Source: Streptomyces sp. NBC_01498
Lineage (GTDB): Bacteria; Actinomycetota; Actinomycetes; Streptomycetales; Streptomycetaceae
DNA: 64,000 bases
Direction: 5' to 3'
Assembly: GCF_036327775.1 (NCBI RefSeq)
Contig: NZ_CP109598.1
Location: 4,848,001 to 4,912,000 of the forward strand
Shown here: positions 8,601 through 18,033 of the stretch, piece after piece
Layout of the letters: each line of letters opens with the position of its first letter
How positions within the stretch are numbered: the stretch's first letter is position 1
The notes under the pieces: generated by a model
What the model saw: the letters and a program-made list of their open reading frames with translations, nothing else
Told to the model about the DNA's origin: nothing
The model's database searches: none
Position numbers and translations under genes: made by a program

Positions 8601-10654
8601 TTCTCCTCCTCGGCGTCCGTGGCCGGGGCGACGACCGCGAGCACCTGGTCCATGGCCACGGTCGCGCCCGGAGTGACGTCCAGCTCCGTGACCGTGCCGT
8701 CGTGCGGGGCCGAGACGACGTGCTCCATCTTCATGGCCTCCACCACCACCAGGCCCTGACCCGCGACGACGGTGTCCCCGACCGCCACCTTGACGACCGT
8801 GACCGTGCCGGGCATGGGGGCGGTCAGCGCGTCGGCCCCGCCCGCGCCGGCCGCGCCGAGCAGCGCCGCCTCGACCGGGTCGTGGTCCTGGACGTGCCAG
8901 CTGTCGCCGTCGCGGCCGAGCCAGTCGTCCGCGCGGTGGAAGGTGTGGGTCGTCCCGTCCACGGTGACGGTCACCCGGTCCGGCGTCACCCGCGCCGGGC
9001 CGTCGCCGGCCACCCGGTGGCCGACCGGCTCGTGTCCCGCCACCCGCAGCTGGTGGGTGACGGGGACGGGCGCGGCGCCCATGCGCCAGCCGCTCGGTAC
9101 GGAGAAGGGGTCGGTCCAGCCGGAGGGCGGGGTGACCGGGGCCAGCGCCGACTCCCGTACCGCCGCCGCCGCCTCGTACACCTCGGGCGGCACCTCCGTG
9201 GGCACCAGCGACTCCGCGTCCCGCTCCACCAGGCCCGTGTCCAGCTCGCCCGCCATCACCGCCGGGTGGGCCAGCAGCCTGCGCAGGAAGCCCGCGTTGG
9301 TCGGGACGCCCAGCGTCACCGTCTCCGACAGGGCAGCCCGCAGCCGGCGCAGCGCCGTCGCCCGGTCCGGGCCGTGCACGATCACCTTCGACAGCATCGG
9401 GTCGTACAGGCTGCCGACCTCCGTGCCCTCGCTGAGCCCGGAGTCGGTGCGCACCCCGTCGCCCGCCGGCTCGCGCAGCGCCAGCACCCGCCCGCCGGAG
9501 GGCAGGAAGCCGCGCGCGGGGTCCTCCGCGCAGATCCGGGCCTCGATCGCGTGCCCGGTGAGGGTGATGTCCTCCTGGGTGAACGGCAGCCGTTCACCGG
9601 CGGCGACCCGCAGCTGCCACTCGACCAGGTCCAGGCCGGTGATCATCTCCGTGACGGGGTGCTCCACCTGGAGGCGGGTGTTCATCTCCATGAAGAAGTA
9701 CGAGGCGGGGTCCTCGCCCGGCACGATGAACTCGACCGTGCCCGCGCCCCGGTAGCCGCAGGAGCGCGCCGCCTGCACGGCCGCCTCGCCCATCGCGGCG
9801 CGGGTCTTCTCGTCCAGCAGGACGGACGGCGCCTCTTCGATGATCTTCTGGTGGCGGCGCTGCAACGAGCACTCGCGCTCGCCGAGATGGACCACGTTGC
9901 CGTGCCCGTCGGCCAGCACCTGGATCTCGATGTGGCGCGGCCGGTCGATCCACCGCTCCACCAGCAGCGTGTCGTCTCCGAAGGAGGCGCGGGCCTCGCG
10001 CCGGGCCGCCGCGATCTCGTCCGCCAGGGCCGACTCCAGGCGGGTGAGCCGCATGCCCTTGCCGCCGCCGCCCGCCGACGGCTTCAGCAGCACCGGCATG
10101 CCGATCTCCCGTGCGGCGTCGGCCAGTTGGTCGTCGGTCAGGCCGCTGCCCGACGAGCCGGGGACGACCGGCACCCCGGCCGCCGCGACGGTCTCCTTGG
10201 CGCGGATCTTGTCGCCCATCAAGGAGATGGCGGAGGCGGACGGGCCGATGAAGACCAGACCGGCGTCGGCGCAGGCCCGCGCGAAGGCCGCGTTCTCCGC
10301 GAGGAAGCCGTAGCCCGGGTGGACCGCCTGCGCGCCCGTGCGGGCCGCGGCCTCCAGCAGCCGCTCGCCCACCAGATAGCTCTCGGAGGCGGCTGCGGGG
10401 CCGATCCGGACGGCGGTGTCGGCCTCCCGTACGTGCCGGGCGTCCGCGTCCGCGTCACTGAAGACGGCGACCGATCGGATGCCGAGCGCGCGCAGCGTCC
10501 GGATGACACGGACCGCGATCTCGCCGCGGTTCGCGACGAGGACGGTGTCGAACATGCCGGTGGCGCGCGGGGTGTCAACGTCCGGGGTGCCGGCGCGCGG
10601 GATGTCGCCGGGCCGCGCGGTGGTGGGCGGGGTGCTGGTGTGCTGCGTGGTCAT
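8597..10654 (-). CDS. Acyl-CoA carboxylase alpha subunit (biotin carboxylase + BCCP)
   Basis: 685 residues: an N-terminal biotin carboxylase/ATP-grasp region ([20 protein letters not shown] near residue 40, [15 protein letters not shown] loop, [14 protein letters not shown]), a linker, and a C-terminal biotinyl domain with EAMKMEH, where the Lys carries biotin. Together with the upstream carboxyltransferase it most likely forms the methylcrotonyl-CoA carboxylase of leucine degradation; acetyl- or propionyl-CoA activity cannot be excluded from sequence. The first 33 residues before [12 protein letters not shown] are a Pro/Thr-rich extension, so the true start may be that internal Met. Confidence 0.92.
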   Translation of the reverse strand: MTTQHTSTPPTTARPGDIPRAGTPDVDTPRATGMFDTVLVANRGEIAVRVIRTLRALGIRSVAVFSDADADARHVREADTAVRIGPAAASESYLVGERLLEAAARTGAQAVHPGYGFLAENAAFARACADAGLVFIGPSASAISLMGDKIRAKETVAAAGVPVVPGSSGSGLTDDQLADAAREIGMPVLLKPSAGGGGKGMRLTRLESALADEIAAARREARASFGDDTLLVERWIDRPRHIEIQVLADGHGNVVHLGERECSLQRRHQKIIEEAPSVLLDEKTRAAMGEAAVQAARSCGYRGAGTVEFIVPGEDPASYFFMEMNTRLQVEHPVTEMITGLDLVEWQLRVAAGERLPFTQEDITLTGHAIEARICAEDPARGFLPSGGRVLALREPAGDGVRTDSGLSEGTEVGSLYDPMLSKVIVHGPDRATALRRLRAALSETVTLGVPTNAGFLRRLLAHPAVMAGELDTGLVERDAESLVPTEVPPEVYEAAAAVRESALAPVTPPSGWTDPFSVPSGWRMGAAPVPVTHQLRVAGHEPVGHRVAGDGPARVTPDRVTVTVDGTTHTFHRADDWLGRDGDSWHVQDHDPVEAALLGAAGAGGADALTAPMPGTVTVVKVAVGDTVVAGQGLVVVEAMKMEHVVSAPHDGTVTELDVTPGATVAMDQVLAVVAPATDAEEEK

Positions 10655-10661
10655 CTGTCAC

Positions 10662-12293
10662 TCACATCCGGAAGACGCCGAAGCCGGGGGCGGTGCTGTC
10701 CTTCTGGGGAAGCGGGGCGTTGGCGCAGGCCGTCAGCGCCAGACCCACCACCTGACGGGTCTCCAGCGGGTCGATCACGCCGTCGTCCCAGAGCCGCGCC
10801 GTCGCGTAGTAGGCGCTGCCCTGTGTCTCGTACTGCGCGCGCACCGGGTCCTTGAACGCCTCTTCGTCCTCCGCCGGCCACTGCTCGCCACGGCCCTCGA
10901 TCTGGTCGCGCTTGACCGTCGCCAGCACCGAGGCGGCCTGCTCACCGCCCATCACGGAGATCTTGGCGTTGGGCCACATCCACAGGAAGCGGGGGGAGTA
11001 GGCCCGGCCGCACATCGAGTAGTTCCCCGCGCCGTACGAACCGCCGACGACGACGGTCAGCTTCGGCACGCGCGCGCAGGCCACGGCCGTCACCATCTTC
11101 GCGCCGTGCTTGGCGATGCCGCCCGCCTCGTACGCCTTGCCGACCATGAACCCCGAGATGTTCTGGAGGAAGAGCAGCGGGATACCGCGCTGGTCGCACA
11201 ACTCGATGAAGTGCGCGCCCTTCTGGGCCGACTCGGAGAACAGGATGCCGTTGTTCGCGACGATCCCCACCGGGTGGCCGTGGACCCGGGCGAAGCCCGT
11301 GACCAGCGTCGTACCGAACTCGGACTTGAACTCCGCGAACCGTGAGCCGTCCACGAGCCGGGCGATCACCTCGCGGACGTCGTACGGCGTGCGCGAGTCG
11401 ACCGGCACCGCCCCGTACAGCCCCGCCGGGTCGACCTTCGGCTCCTCGACGGGCTCGACCCGCCAGGGCAGCGGGCCCCGCTCCGGGAGGGTGGAGACGA
11501 TCGTGCGGACGATCCGCAGCGCGTGCGCGTCGTCCTCGGCGAGATGGTCGGTCACCCCCGACGTACGGGAGTGGACCTCGCCGCCGCCCAGCTCCTCGGC
11601 GGTGACGACCTCGCCGGTCGCCGCCTTCACCAGCGGCGGGCCGCCCAGGAAGATCGTGCCCTGGTCGCGGACGATCACGGCCTCGTCGCTCATCGCGGGC
11701 ACGTACGCGCCCCCGGCCGTGCAGGAACCGAGGACGGCCGCGATCTGCGGGATGCCGGCGCCCGACATCCGCGCCTGGTTGTAGAAGATCCGGCCGAAGT
11801 GGTCACGGTCCGGGAAGACCTCGTCCTGCATCGGCAGGAAGGCGCCGCCCGAGTCCACGAGATAGACGCACGGGAGCCTGTTCTCCAGCGCGATCTCCTG
11901 GGCGCGCAGATGCTTCTTCACGGTCATCGGGTAATAGGTGCCGCCCTTGACCGTGGCGTCGTTGGCGACGACGACCACCTCACGGCCGCCGACCCGGCCG
12001 ATCCCGGCGATCACCCCGGCCGCCGGCGCCTGGCCGCCGTACATGTCCTCCGCCGCCAGCGGGGCCAGCTCCAGGAAGGGCGAGCCCGGGTCCAGCAGGG
12101 TGTCCACCCGGTCGCGGGGGAGCAGCTTCCCGCGCGCCACATGGCGGGCACGGGACTTCTCGCCGCCGCCGAGCCGGGCGGCGGCCAGCCGGTCCCGCAG
12201 CGCGCCGGTGAGTCGGCGGTGCGCCGTCTCGTTGGCGTGCCAGGACTCGGACGCCGGGTCCGCGGCGCTCGCCAGCACGGGTGCCTGCTGCAT
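10662..12293 (-). CDS. Acyl-CoA carboxylase beta subunit (carboxyltransferase)
   Basis: 543-residue carboxyltransferase of the AccD/MccB crotonase-fold family, partner of the biotin-carrying alpha subunit 7 bp downstream. Typical features are the N-terminal [20 protein letters not shown] segment, the conserved [15 protein letters not shown] block and the second-half [19 protein letters not shown] acyl-CoA site. The latter, with the HMG-CoA lyase neighbour, resembles methylcrotonyl-CoA carboxyltransferases more than propionyl ones. It is the first gene of the operon, divergent from a TetR regulator gene whose two operators lie between them. Confidence 0.92.
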   Translation of the reverse strand: MQQAPVLASAADPASESWHANETAHRRLTGALRDRLAAARLGGGEKSRARHVARGKLLPRDRVDTLLDPGSPFLELAPLAAEDMYGGQAPAAGVIAGIGRVGGREVVVVANDATVKGGTYYPMTVKKHLRAQEIALENRLPCVYLVDSGGAFLPMQDEVFPDRDHFGRIFYNQARMSGAGIPQIAAVLGSCTAGGAYVPAMSDEAVIVRDQGTIFLGGPPLVKAATGEVVTAEELGGGEVHSRTSGVTDHLAEDDAHALRIVRTIVSTLPERGPLPWRVEPVEEPKVDPAGLYGAVPVDSRTPYDVREVIARLVDGSRFAEFKSEFGTTLVTGFARVHGHPVGIVANNGILFSESAQKGAHFIELCDQRGIPLLFLQNISGFMVGKAYEAGGIAKHGAKMVTAVACARVPKLTVVVGGSYGAGNYSMCGRAYSPRFLWMWPNAKISVMGGEQAASVLATVKRDQIEGRGEQWPAEDEEAFKDPVRAQYETQGSAYYATARLWDDGVIDPLETRQVVGLALTACANAPLPQKDSTAPGFGVFRM

Positions 12294-12313
12294 CGGTCGA
12301 GCTCCCTCGCACG

Positions 12314-12358
12314 GTTAATGAGCGTTAACGTAGCGCTCTCAGGTTAACGACCGCTAAC
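12314..12358. promoter_or_regulatory. Two TetR-type operators in the accD/tetR divergent region
   Basis: Two 16-bp palindromes of the form GTTAnnGnnCnnTAAC lie 29 bp apart: GTTAATGAGCGTTAAC at 12314-12329 and GTTAACGACCGCTAAC at 12343-12358. They are placed to control both the leucine operon and the TetR gene. Confidence 0.75.
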
Positions 12359-12373
12359 CGTCCTGTCTAGAAT
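12344..12373 (+). promoter_or_regulatory. Promoter of the TetR gene, probably leaderless
   Basis: -35 TTAACG (12344-12349), an 18-bp spacer and -10 TAGAAT (12368-12373). The ATG at 12382 follows 8 bp after the -10 hexamer and has no ribosome binding site, so the mRNA probably starts at the initiation codon. The -35 element lies inside the second operator, which suggests autorepression. Confidence 0.6.
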
Positions 12374-12381
12374 GGATTTCC

Positions 12382-12996
12382 ATGAGCACCCGGACCGCGG
12401 CGCCGACGCGGCGCGAGCAGATCCTCAACGAGGCCGCCAGGCTCTTCGCCGAGCGTGGTTTCCACGGCGTGGGAGTGGACGAGATAGGGGCGGCCGTCGG
12501 TATCAGCGGGCCGGGGCTGTACCGGCATTTCGCGGGCAAGGACGCGATGCTCGCCGAACTTCTCGTCGGGATCAGCGGCCGGCTGCTCGACGGCGGCAGG
12601 AAACGGGTCGCGGCGTCGGCCGGCGATCCCGGGGCCGTGCTCGCCTCGCTGATCGACGGCCATATCGACTTCGCGCTGGACGACCGCCCGCTGATCACCC
12701 TGCACGACCGTGAGCTGGACCGGCTCCGGGACAGCGACCGCAAGCTCGTACGGCAGCTCCAGCGGCAGTACGTGGAGCTGTGGGTCGGTGTCGTCCGCGA
12801 GATCCACCGGGATCTCCCGGAGCCGGTCGCGCGCGGCGCGGTGCACGCCGTCTTCGGTCTGCTGAACTCGACGCCCCATCTGGGCCCGAACGGGCGGGGC
12901 ACCCCCCGGCGCGCGGTGGCGGAAACGCTCCTGCGCCGCCTGGCGCACGGCGCGTTCGCCGCCCTCGGTGACGAGGACGGCGCGCCGTGGCCGTGA
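12382..12996 (+). CDS. TetR-family regulator of the leucine/acyl-CoA operon
   Basis: 204 residues with an N-terminal TetR helix-turn-helix (residues about 10-57: REQILNEAARLFAERGF, VGISGPGLYRHFAGKD) and a C-terminal all-helical ligand domain. Divergent from the carboxylase/HMG-lyase operon with two palindromic operators in between, so it is most simply a repressor of that operon, probably relieved by an acyl-CoA intermediate (inferred). No ribosome binding site precedes the ATG, consistent with a leaderless transcript. Confidence 0.9.
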   Translation: MSTRTAAPTRREQILNEAARLFAERGFHGVGVDEIGAAVGISGPGLYRHFAGKDAMLAELLVGISGRLLDGGRKRVAASAGDPGAVLASLIDGHIDFALDDRPLITLHDRELDRLRDSDRKLVRQLQRQYVELWVGVVREIHRDLPEPVARGAVHAVFGLLNSTPHLGPNGRGTPRRAVAETLLRRLAHGAFAALGDEDGAPWP

Positions 12997-13033
12997 GGCG
13001 GCGGACCGGGGGCGGGTGCGGCGGCCGGGCCGG

Positions 13034-13519
13034 TCAGTGCGTGAGCGCCGCCAGCTCCCTGGCCAGGGTCTCCACCGGCTGGAAGGTGACACCGAGCAAC
13101 GAGACGTGCTTCCAGTGCAGCGTGCCGTCCGGCGCGATCAGGAACACCGAGCGGCGCACCCCGATCCCGGGCGCGGTGGCGCCGAACGCCCGGGTCACCA
13201 TCCGGTCGGTGTCGGCCAGCAGCGGAATCCGCAGGCCGTGCTTGCGGGCGAACGCCTCGTGGCTGTCGACGTCCTGCGGGCTGATGCCCCACACCTCGGC
13301 GCCCAGGCCGGTGAAGGTCTCCAGGCCGCTGGAGTACGCGCACAGCTGTTTGGTGCAGACGGTGGTGTCGTCGCCGGGGTAGAAGGCGAGGACCAGCGGG
13401 CGGCCCCGCTGTTCGTCGAGGCGGTACTGCCTCCGTACGAAGGTGCCGTCGGCGTCGAGCACCCCGCCGGGCAGGGCGAAGTTCTCGACGGGATGTCCGG
13501 GACCGGGTGCTGCTGCCAC
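13034..13519 (-). CDS. Peroxiredoxin, Bcp/PrxQ type
   Basis: Thioredoxin-fold peroxidase of 161 residues that reduces hydrogen or organic peroxides. It has the peroxidatic-Cys motif PGDDTTVCTKQLC, with the resolving Cys five residues later, the C-x4-C arrangement of the PrxQ subgroup. The start is assigned to GTG 13519, which has AAGGAG six bases upstream; the longer open frame upstream is Pro/His low-complexity and not credible. It is convergent with the TetR gene with almost no gap. Confidence 0.88.
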   Translation of the reverse strand: MAAAPGPGHPVENFALPGGVLDADGTFVRRQYRLDEQRGRPLVLAFYPGDDTTVCTKQLCAYSSGLETFTGLGAEVWGISPQDVDSHEAFARKHGLRIPLLADTDRMVTRAFGATAPGIGVRRSVFLIAPDGTLHWKHVSLLGVTFQPVETLARELAALTH

Positions 13520-13708
13520 GAAGGGCTCCTTCTGTTGAGGGTGCGGTTGCGGTTGCGGTTGCGGGCTCGGGTGCCGGTGCCGGTGTCGGCACGGATGCGG
13601 CGCGGCGGGTGTGGACGGGGGTGCGCGTGGGCCGTCCCGTACGCCTCGGGCACGTCCGGTCGCCGGGACGGGCGGCACCCCGCGCGCGTCTGACGGCACA
13701 ATGGGTTC

Positions 13709-14497
13709 ATGCCGATACCCAGCCGCGAAGCTCTCGTCGACCACCTCGTCCGCACGCGAATCGCGGGAGACGTGGCCACACCCCGGGACAACAACCTCTC
13801 CCACTATCGCAAGCTCGCCAACGGCGACCGTCATTTCTGGCTGGGCCTGGAGCTCGGTGACCGCTGGACCGACGAGCAGGACGTGCTCGCCGTGATGGCC
13901 GAGCGCTGCGGTGTCAACGACGACCCGGGCCACCGCCACGGCCAGGACACCATCGACCCCGAGCTGACCGTCGACGCGCTGGACCGGATGGCGGCGCGGC
14001 TGCGCAAGGCCGCGGCGGACCGCGAGCGGGTGCTGTGCGCCACCGGCCACCCCGGCGGGCTGCTGGACGTGCACCGGCAGACGGCGGACGCGCTGCGGCT
14101 GGCGGGCTGCGAGATCGTCCGGATCCCCGGCGGCCTGACGGCGGACGAGGGCATGGTCTTCCAGTTCGCGGGCGTCGCGATGCTGGAGCGCGGGGCGACG
14201 CTCTGGCACACCCACTCGCCCGAGCCGATGCGGGCCATCCTGGACGGCCTGGAGCGCGACGGCAGACCCCAGCCGGACCTGGTGCTCGCCGACCACGGCT
14301 GGGCGGGCTGCGCGGGCCAGCGGGGCCTCGACTCGATCGGTTACGCGGACTGCAACGACCCGGCCCTGTTCATCGGCGAGGCGGAGGGCACGCTCCAGGT
14401 CACGGTCCCGCTGGACGACCATGTGACGGACCCGCGCTTCTACGACCCGATGACCGAGTACCTGCTGCACCAGGCGGGCCTCACGAACACCGTCTGA
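13709..14497 (+). CDS. Putative phosphatase
   Basis: 262-residue soluble protein with ATG 13709. It resembles the actinobacterial family annotated simply as phosphatase (PF15698-like, from memory). Visible possible metal/phosphate residues are in ATGHPGGLLDVH, LWHTHSPEPM and LADHGWAGCAGQRGLDSIGY. Substrate unknown. It stands alone, convergent with the TesB gene downstream. Confidence 0.55.
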   Translation: MPIPSREALVDHLVRTRIAGDVATPRDNNLSHYRKLANGDRHFWLGLELGDRWTDEQDVLAVMAERCGVNDDPGHRHGQDTIDPELTVDALDRMAARLRKAAADRERVLCATGHPGGLLDVHRQTADALRLAGCEIVRIPGGLTADEGMVFQFAGVAMLERGATLWHTHSPEPMRAILDGLERDGRPQPDLVLADHGWAGCAGQRGLDSIGYADCNDPALFIGEAEGTLQVTVPLDDHVTDPRFYDPMTEYLLHQAGLTNTV

Positions 14498-14526
14498 CAC
14501 CACCTGACACCGCCGACACCCGTTCC

Positions 14527-15423
14527 TCAGCCCGTTCCGGAAGCGGACCCCGGCCCGCGCGGCACTCTCATGACGCCCTCCTGGATCACCGAGATCGCCA
14601 GTTGCCCGTCCCGCGTGAAGATCCGGGCCTGGCCGAGTCCCCGGCCGCCGGACGCGGACGGCGACGTCTGGTCGTACAGCAGCCACTCGTCCGCCCGGAA
14701 GGGGCGGTGGAACCACATCGCGTGGTCCAGGCTCGCCCCGACGATGTCCCCGCTCGCCCAGCCGCCCCTGCCGTGCGCGAGCAGCACCGAGTCGAGCAGC
14801 GTCATGTCGGAGACGTACGTCGCCAGGCAGACGTGCAGCAGCGGGTCGTCGGCGAGCTTGCCCTCCGTACGGAACCAGACCTGCGAGCGGGCCTCGCGCG
14901 GCTCCCCGGCCGTGGCGTACGGCGGCGGGTCCACGTACCGCAGGTCCACCGCCGCCCTCGCCTCCAGCAGCCGGTCGGCCACGGACGGGTCGACGAACCG
15001 GTCCGCGTACCTCGGCAGCAGTTCGGCCGAGGTCGGCAGCGTCTCCGGATCCGGCGCGGCCGGCATCGCGCTCTGGTGCTCCAGGCCCTCCTCGTACGTC
15101 TGGAAGGACGCCGAGAGATGGAAGATCGGCCGCCCGTGCTGGACGGCCACGACCCGGCGCGTGGTGAAGGAGCGGCCGTCGCGGATGCGGTCGACCGTGT
15201 AGACGATCGGCGCGCCCGGATCGCCCGCGCGCAGGAAGTACGCGTGCAGGGAGTGCGGCGGCCGGTCGGCGGGGACGGTCCGGCCCGCGGCCACCAGCGC
15301 CTGGGCGGCGACCTGGCCGCCGTAGACGCGGGGGATCGCCGCCGGGCGGCTGAGGCCGCGGAAGATGTCCTCCTCGATCCGCTCCAGGTCGAGCAGATCG
15401 AGAAGGGACTCCAGTGCGTTCAT
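14527..15423 (-). CDS. tesB: Acyl-CoA thioesterase II
   Basis: Hydrolyses medium and long-chain acyl-CoA to free fatty acid and CoA. 298 residues with two hotdog domains: RVYGGQVAAQALVAAGRTV and HSLHAYFLRAGDP with RDGRSFTTRRVVAVQHG in the first, and SLDHAMWFHRPFRADEWLLY near the end of the second, all typical TesB signatures. The start is ATG 15423. It follows the acyl-CoA dehydrogenase gene by 47 bp on the same strand, likely one transcript for fatty-acyl-CoA handling. Confidence 0.92.
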   Translation of the reverse strand: MNALESLLDLLDLERIEEDIFRGLSRPAAIPRVYGGQVAAQALVAAGRTVPADRPPHSLHAYFLRAGDPGAPIVYTVDRIRDGRSFTTRRVVAVQHGRPIFHLSASFQTYEEGLEHQSAMPAAPDPETLPTSAELLPRYADRFVDPSVADRLLEARAAVDLRYVDPPPYATAGEPREARSQVWFRTEGKLADDPLLHVCLATYVSDMTLLDSVLLAHGRGGWASGDIVGASLDHAMWFHRPFRADEWLLYDQTSPSASGGRGLGQARIFTRDGQLAISVIQEGVMRVPRGPGSASGTG

Positions 15424-15470
15424 GGTGCTGAGGGTGTCCTGTGGGTGTTCTTCCGTCGGGGCTCGCGGCG

Positions 15471-16628
15471 TTACAGGCCCATGGACTTGGCGATGATCAT
15501 CTTCATGACCTCGCTGGTGCCGCCGTAGATGCGGTTGACCCGGTTGTCCGCGTACAGACGGGCGATCGGGTACTCGTTCATGTAGCCGTAGCCGCCGTGC
15601 AGTTGCAGACACTTGTCGATCACGCGGTGCGCGACCTCCGTACAGAAGAGCTTCGCGGACGCGGCCTCGGCGGCCGACAGCTCACCCGCGTCGTGCGCGT
15701 CGAGGGCGCGGTCGCAGACGGCCTCGGCGGCGTCGACCTCGGCCTTGCAGGCGGCCAGTTCGAACTTCGTGTTCTGGAAGGAGGCGACGGTCCTGCCGAA
15801 GACGGTGCGGTCCTGGACGTAGAGCTGCGCGAACCGGATCGCGGCCGACGCCTGCGCGTACGCGCCGACGGCGATGCCCAGGCGCTCCTGCGGCAGATTC
15901 TGGCCGAGGTAGGAGAAGCCCTTGTTCTCCTCGCCCAGCAGGTCCTCGACGGGCACCTTGACGTCGCTGAAGGACAGTTCGGCGGTGTCCGAGGACTTCA
16001 GGCCCAGCTTGTCCAGCTTGCGGCCGACCGCGTACCCCTCGGACTTCGTGTCCACGACGAAGAGCGAGATGCCGTGCCGGCGGTCGTCGGGGCTCTGCGG
16101 GGCGGTCCGGGCGCAGACGATGACCCGGTCCGCGTGCACCCCGCCGGTGATGAAGGTCTTCGCGCCGTTGAGCACGTAGTGGGAGCCGTCGGCGGAGAGC
16201 TTGGCGGTGGTCTTCATGCCCGCCAGGTCGGAGCCGGTGCCGGGCTCGGTCATGGCGATGGCGTACATGGTCTCGCCGGTCACGAAGCCGGGCAGCCAGC
16301 GCTTCTTCTGCTCGGCGGTGGCGTACGCCTTCACATACGGCAGACAGAGCGCCACATGCACGCTGGACCCTCCGAAGGAGACGCCCGCGCGGGCGCACTC
16401 CTCGGAGACGATCGCCTGGAACTTGAACGACTCCTGGCCGGCGCCGCCGTACTCCTCGGGCACCTCGATCCCGAAGATGCCCAGCTCCCCGAGCTTGTAG
16501 TAGAACTCGCGCGGCACCAGCCCGTCCGCGTACCACTGGTCGTAGACCGGCACGACCTCGGACTCGATGAAGGCGCGGAGGGTCTCCCGGAACGCCTCGT
16601 GGTCCTCGTTGAAAACGCTACGGCGCAC
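15471..16628 (-). CDS. Acyl-CoA dehydrogenase
   Basis: 385-residue FAD-dependent acyl-CoA dehydrogenase, a paralogue of the product of 6508-7662. Conserved segments are AMTEPGTGSDLAGMKTTA, GAKTFITGGVHADRVIV, LQLHGGYGYMNEYPIARLYAD and the C-terminal GGTSEVMKMIIAKSMGL. It heads the pair with tesB. A palindromic TetR-like operator (16677-16692) lies 49 bp upstream. Chain-length preference cannot be read from sequence. Confidence 0.92.
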   Translation of the reverse strand: MRRSVFNEDHEAFRETLRAFIESEVVPVYDQWYADGLVPREFYYKLGELGIFGIEVPEEYGGAGQESFKFQAIVSEECARAGVSFGGSSVHVALCLPYVKAYATAEQKKRWLPGFVTGETMYAIAMTEPGTGSDLAGMKTTAKLSADGSHYVLNGAKTFITGGVHADRVIVCARTAPQSPDDRRHGISLFVVDTKSEGYAVGRKLDKLGLKSSDTAELSFSDVKVPVEDLLGEENKGFSYLGQNLPQERLGIAVGAYAQASAAIRFAQLYVQDRTVFGRTVASFQNTKFELAACKAEVDAAEAVCDRALDAHDAGELSAAEAASAKLFCTEVAHRVIDKCLQLHGGYGYMNEYPIARLYADNRVNRIYGGTSEVMKMIIAKSMGL

Positions 16629-16676
16629 GGAAGCCCTCTCCTTCGGTCGGTGCGGTCCCTGAGTGGTCCTGAATGT

Positions 16677-16692
16677 CTAAGCGCTTGCTCAG
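16677..16692. promoter_or_regulatory. Palindromic operator upstream of acyl-CoA dehydrogenase
   Basis: CTAAGCGCTTGCTCAG has the form CTnAGC-n4-GCTnAG, a symmetric 16-bp site in the promoter position for the acyl-CoA dehydrogenase/tesB pair. The form is typical of TetR-family fatty-acid regulators; the cognate regulator is not in this window. Confidence 0.55.
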
Positions 16693-17001
16693 TCCTGAGA
16701 AAAAGTTACCGGGCAGTCACCCCGGCTGTCCAGGGCGGGGCCCGAGTCATGGCGCACATCACCGCACCACCGGTCCGGCGCCGACCGGAGGAAACGCGAA
16801 ACGTACACTTCGGGGTCGCTTCCCGGCCGTCCGTCCCGCCGGGCGCACGAACCGGCGTACGAGAACCCACCCCGGCGTACGGGAAACCCACCCCGGGCGC
16901 GGGAAACGACCCCGGCGCCTCCACCCGTCACGGCGGACCCCCGGCGTTGTCAGTGGCGGGGGTCATGCTGGACACGCACCCGCAGACGAAAGGGCTCGAC
17001 G
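16693..17001. other. Intergenic region upstream of agmatinase
   Basis: No gene seen. About 16853-16915 holds three imperfect copies of a roughly 21-24 bp unit, CCGGCGTACGGGAAACCCACC. The rest should contain the divergent promoters; no strong -10/-35 pair was identified. Confidence 0.5.
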
Positions 17002-18033
17002 ATGAGCAGCGCAGCAGGATCCGACACCCCCCGGCCCGGCGCCACCACCGCGGCCGGCCCGGACACCGGCCGGGAGAACGGCCCGCGGGGCCCCGTCGAC
17101 TCCTCCCGCGTGCCCCGGTACGCCGGCCCCGCCACCTTCGCCCGCCTGCCCCGGCTGGACGAGGTCGGGGCGGCCGACGTGGCCGTCGTCGGCGTCCCCT
17201 TCGACAGCGGGGTCTCCTACCGGCCCGGCGCCCGCTTCGGCGGCAACGCCATCCGTGAGGCGTCCCGGCTGCTGCGCCCGTACAACCCCGCACAGGACGC
17301 CTCGCCCTTCGCGCTCGCGCAGGTCGCCGACGCCGGGGACATCGCCGCCAACCCGTTCCACATCGACGAGGCCGTCGACACGATCGAGGCGGCGGCCGAC
17401 GACCTGCTCGGTACCGGCGCGCGCCTGATGACCCTCGGCGGCGACCACACCATCGCCCTGCCCCTGCTGCGCTCGGTCGCCAAGAGGCACGGCCCCGTCG
17501 CGCTGCTCCACTTCGACGCGCACCTCGACACCTGGGACACGTACTTCGGCGCCGAGTACACCCACGGCACCCCGTTCCGCCGGGCCGTCGAGGAGGGCAT
17601 CCTCGACACGGAGGCGCTGTCGCACGTCGGCACCCGGGGGCCGCTGTACGGCAAGAAGGACCTGGACGACGACCACCGCATGGGCTTCGGCATCGTCACC
17701 TCCGCCGACGTCATGCGGCGCGGTGTCGACGAGGTCGCCGACCAGCTGCGGCAGCGCATCGGGGACCGCCCGCTGTACATCTCCATCGACATCGACGTCC
17801 TGGACCCGGCCCACGCGCCCGGCACCGGCACCCCCGAGGCCGGCGGGCTCACCTCCCGCGAACTCCTCGAAATCCTCCGGGGGCTGGCCGCCTGCCACCT
17901 CGTCTCCGCCGACGTGGTCGAGGTCGCCCCGGCGTACGACCACGCGGAGATCACCTCCGTCGCCGCCTCCCACACGGCGTACGAACTGACCACGATCATG
18001 GCCCGGCAGATCGGGGAGGCCCGCGCCACATGA
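17002..18033 (+). CDS. speB: Agmatinase / ureohydrolase
   Basis: Hydrolyses agmatine, or a related guanidino compound, to putrescine (or the amine) and urea. 343 residues of the arginase fold with all Mn-binding motifs: [42 protein letters not shown]. An approximately 40-residue Gly/Pro-rich N-terminal extension precedes the core. The last codons overlap the start of a TPP-dependent enzyme gene by 4 bp (ATGA). Guanidinobutyrase or guanidinopropionase activity is an alternative. Confidence 0.88.
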   Translation: MSSAAGSDTPRPGATTAAGPDTGRENGPRGPVDSSRVPRYAGPATFARLPRLDEVGAADVAVVGVPFDSGVSYRPGARFGGNAIREASRLLRPYNPAQDASPFALAQVADAGDIAANPFHIDEAVDTIEAAADDLLGTGARLMTLGGDHTIALPLLRSVAKRHGPVALLHFDAHLDTWDTYFGAEYTHGTPFRRAVEEGILDTEALSHVGTRGPLYGKKDLDDDHRMGFGIVTSADVMRRGVDEVADQLRQRIGDRPLYISIDIDVLDPAHAPGTGTPEAGGLTSRELLEILRGLAACHLVSADVVEVAPAYDHAEITSVAASHTAYELTTIMARQIGEARAT

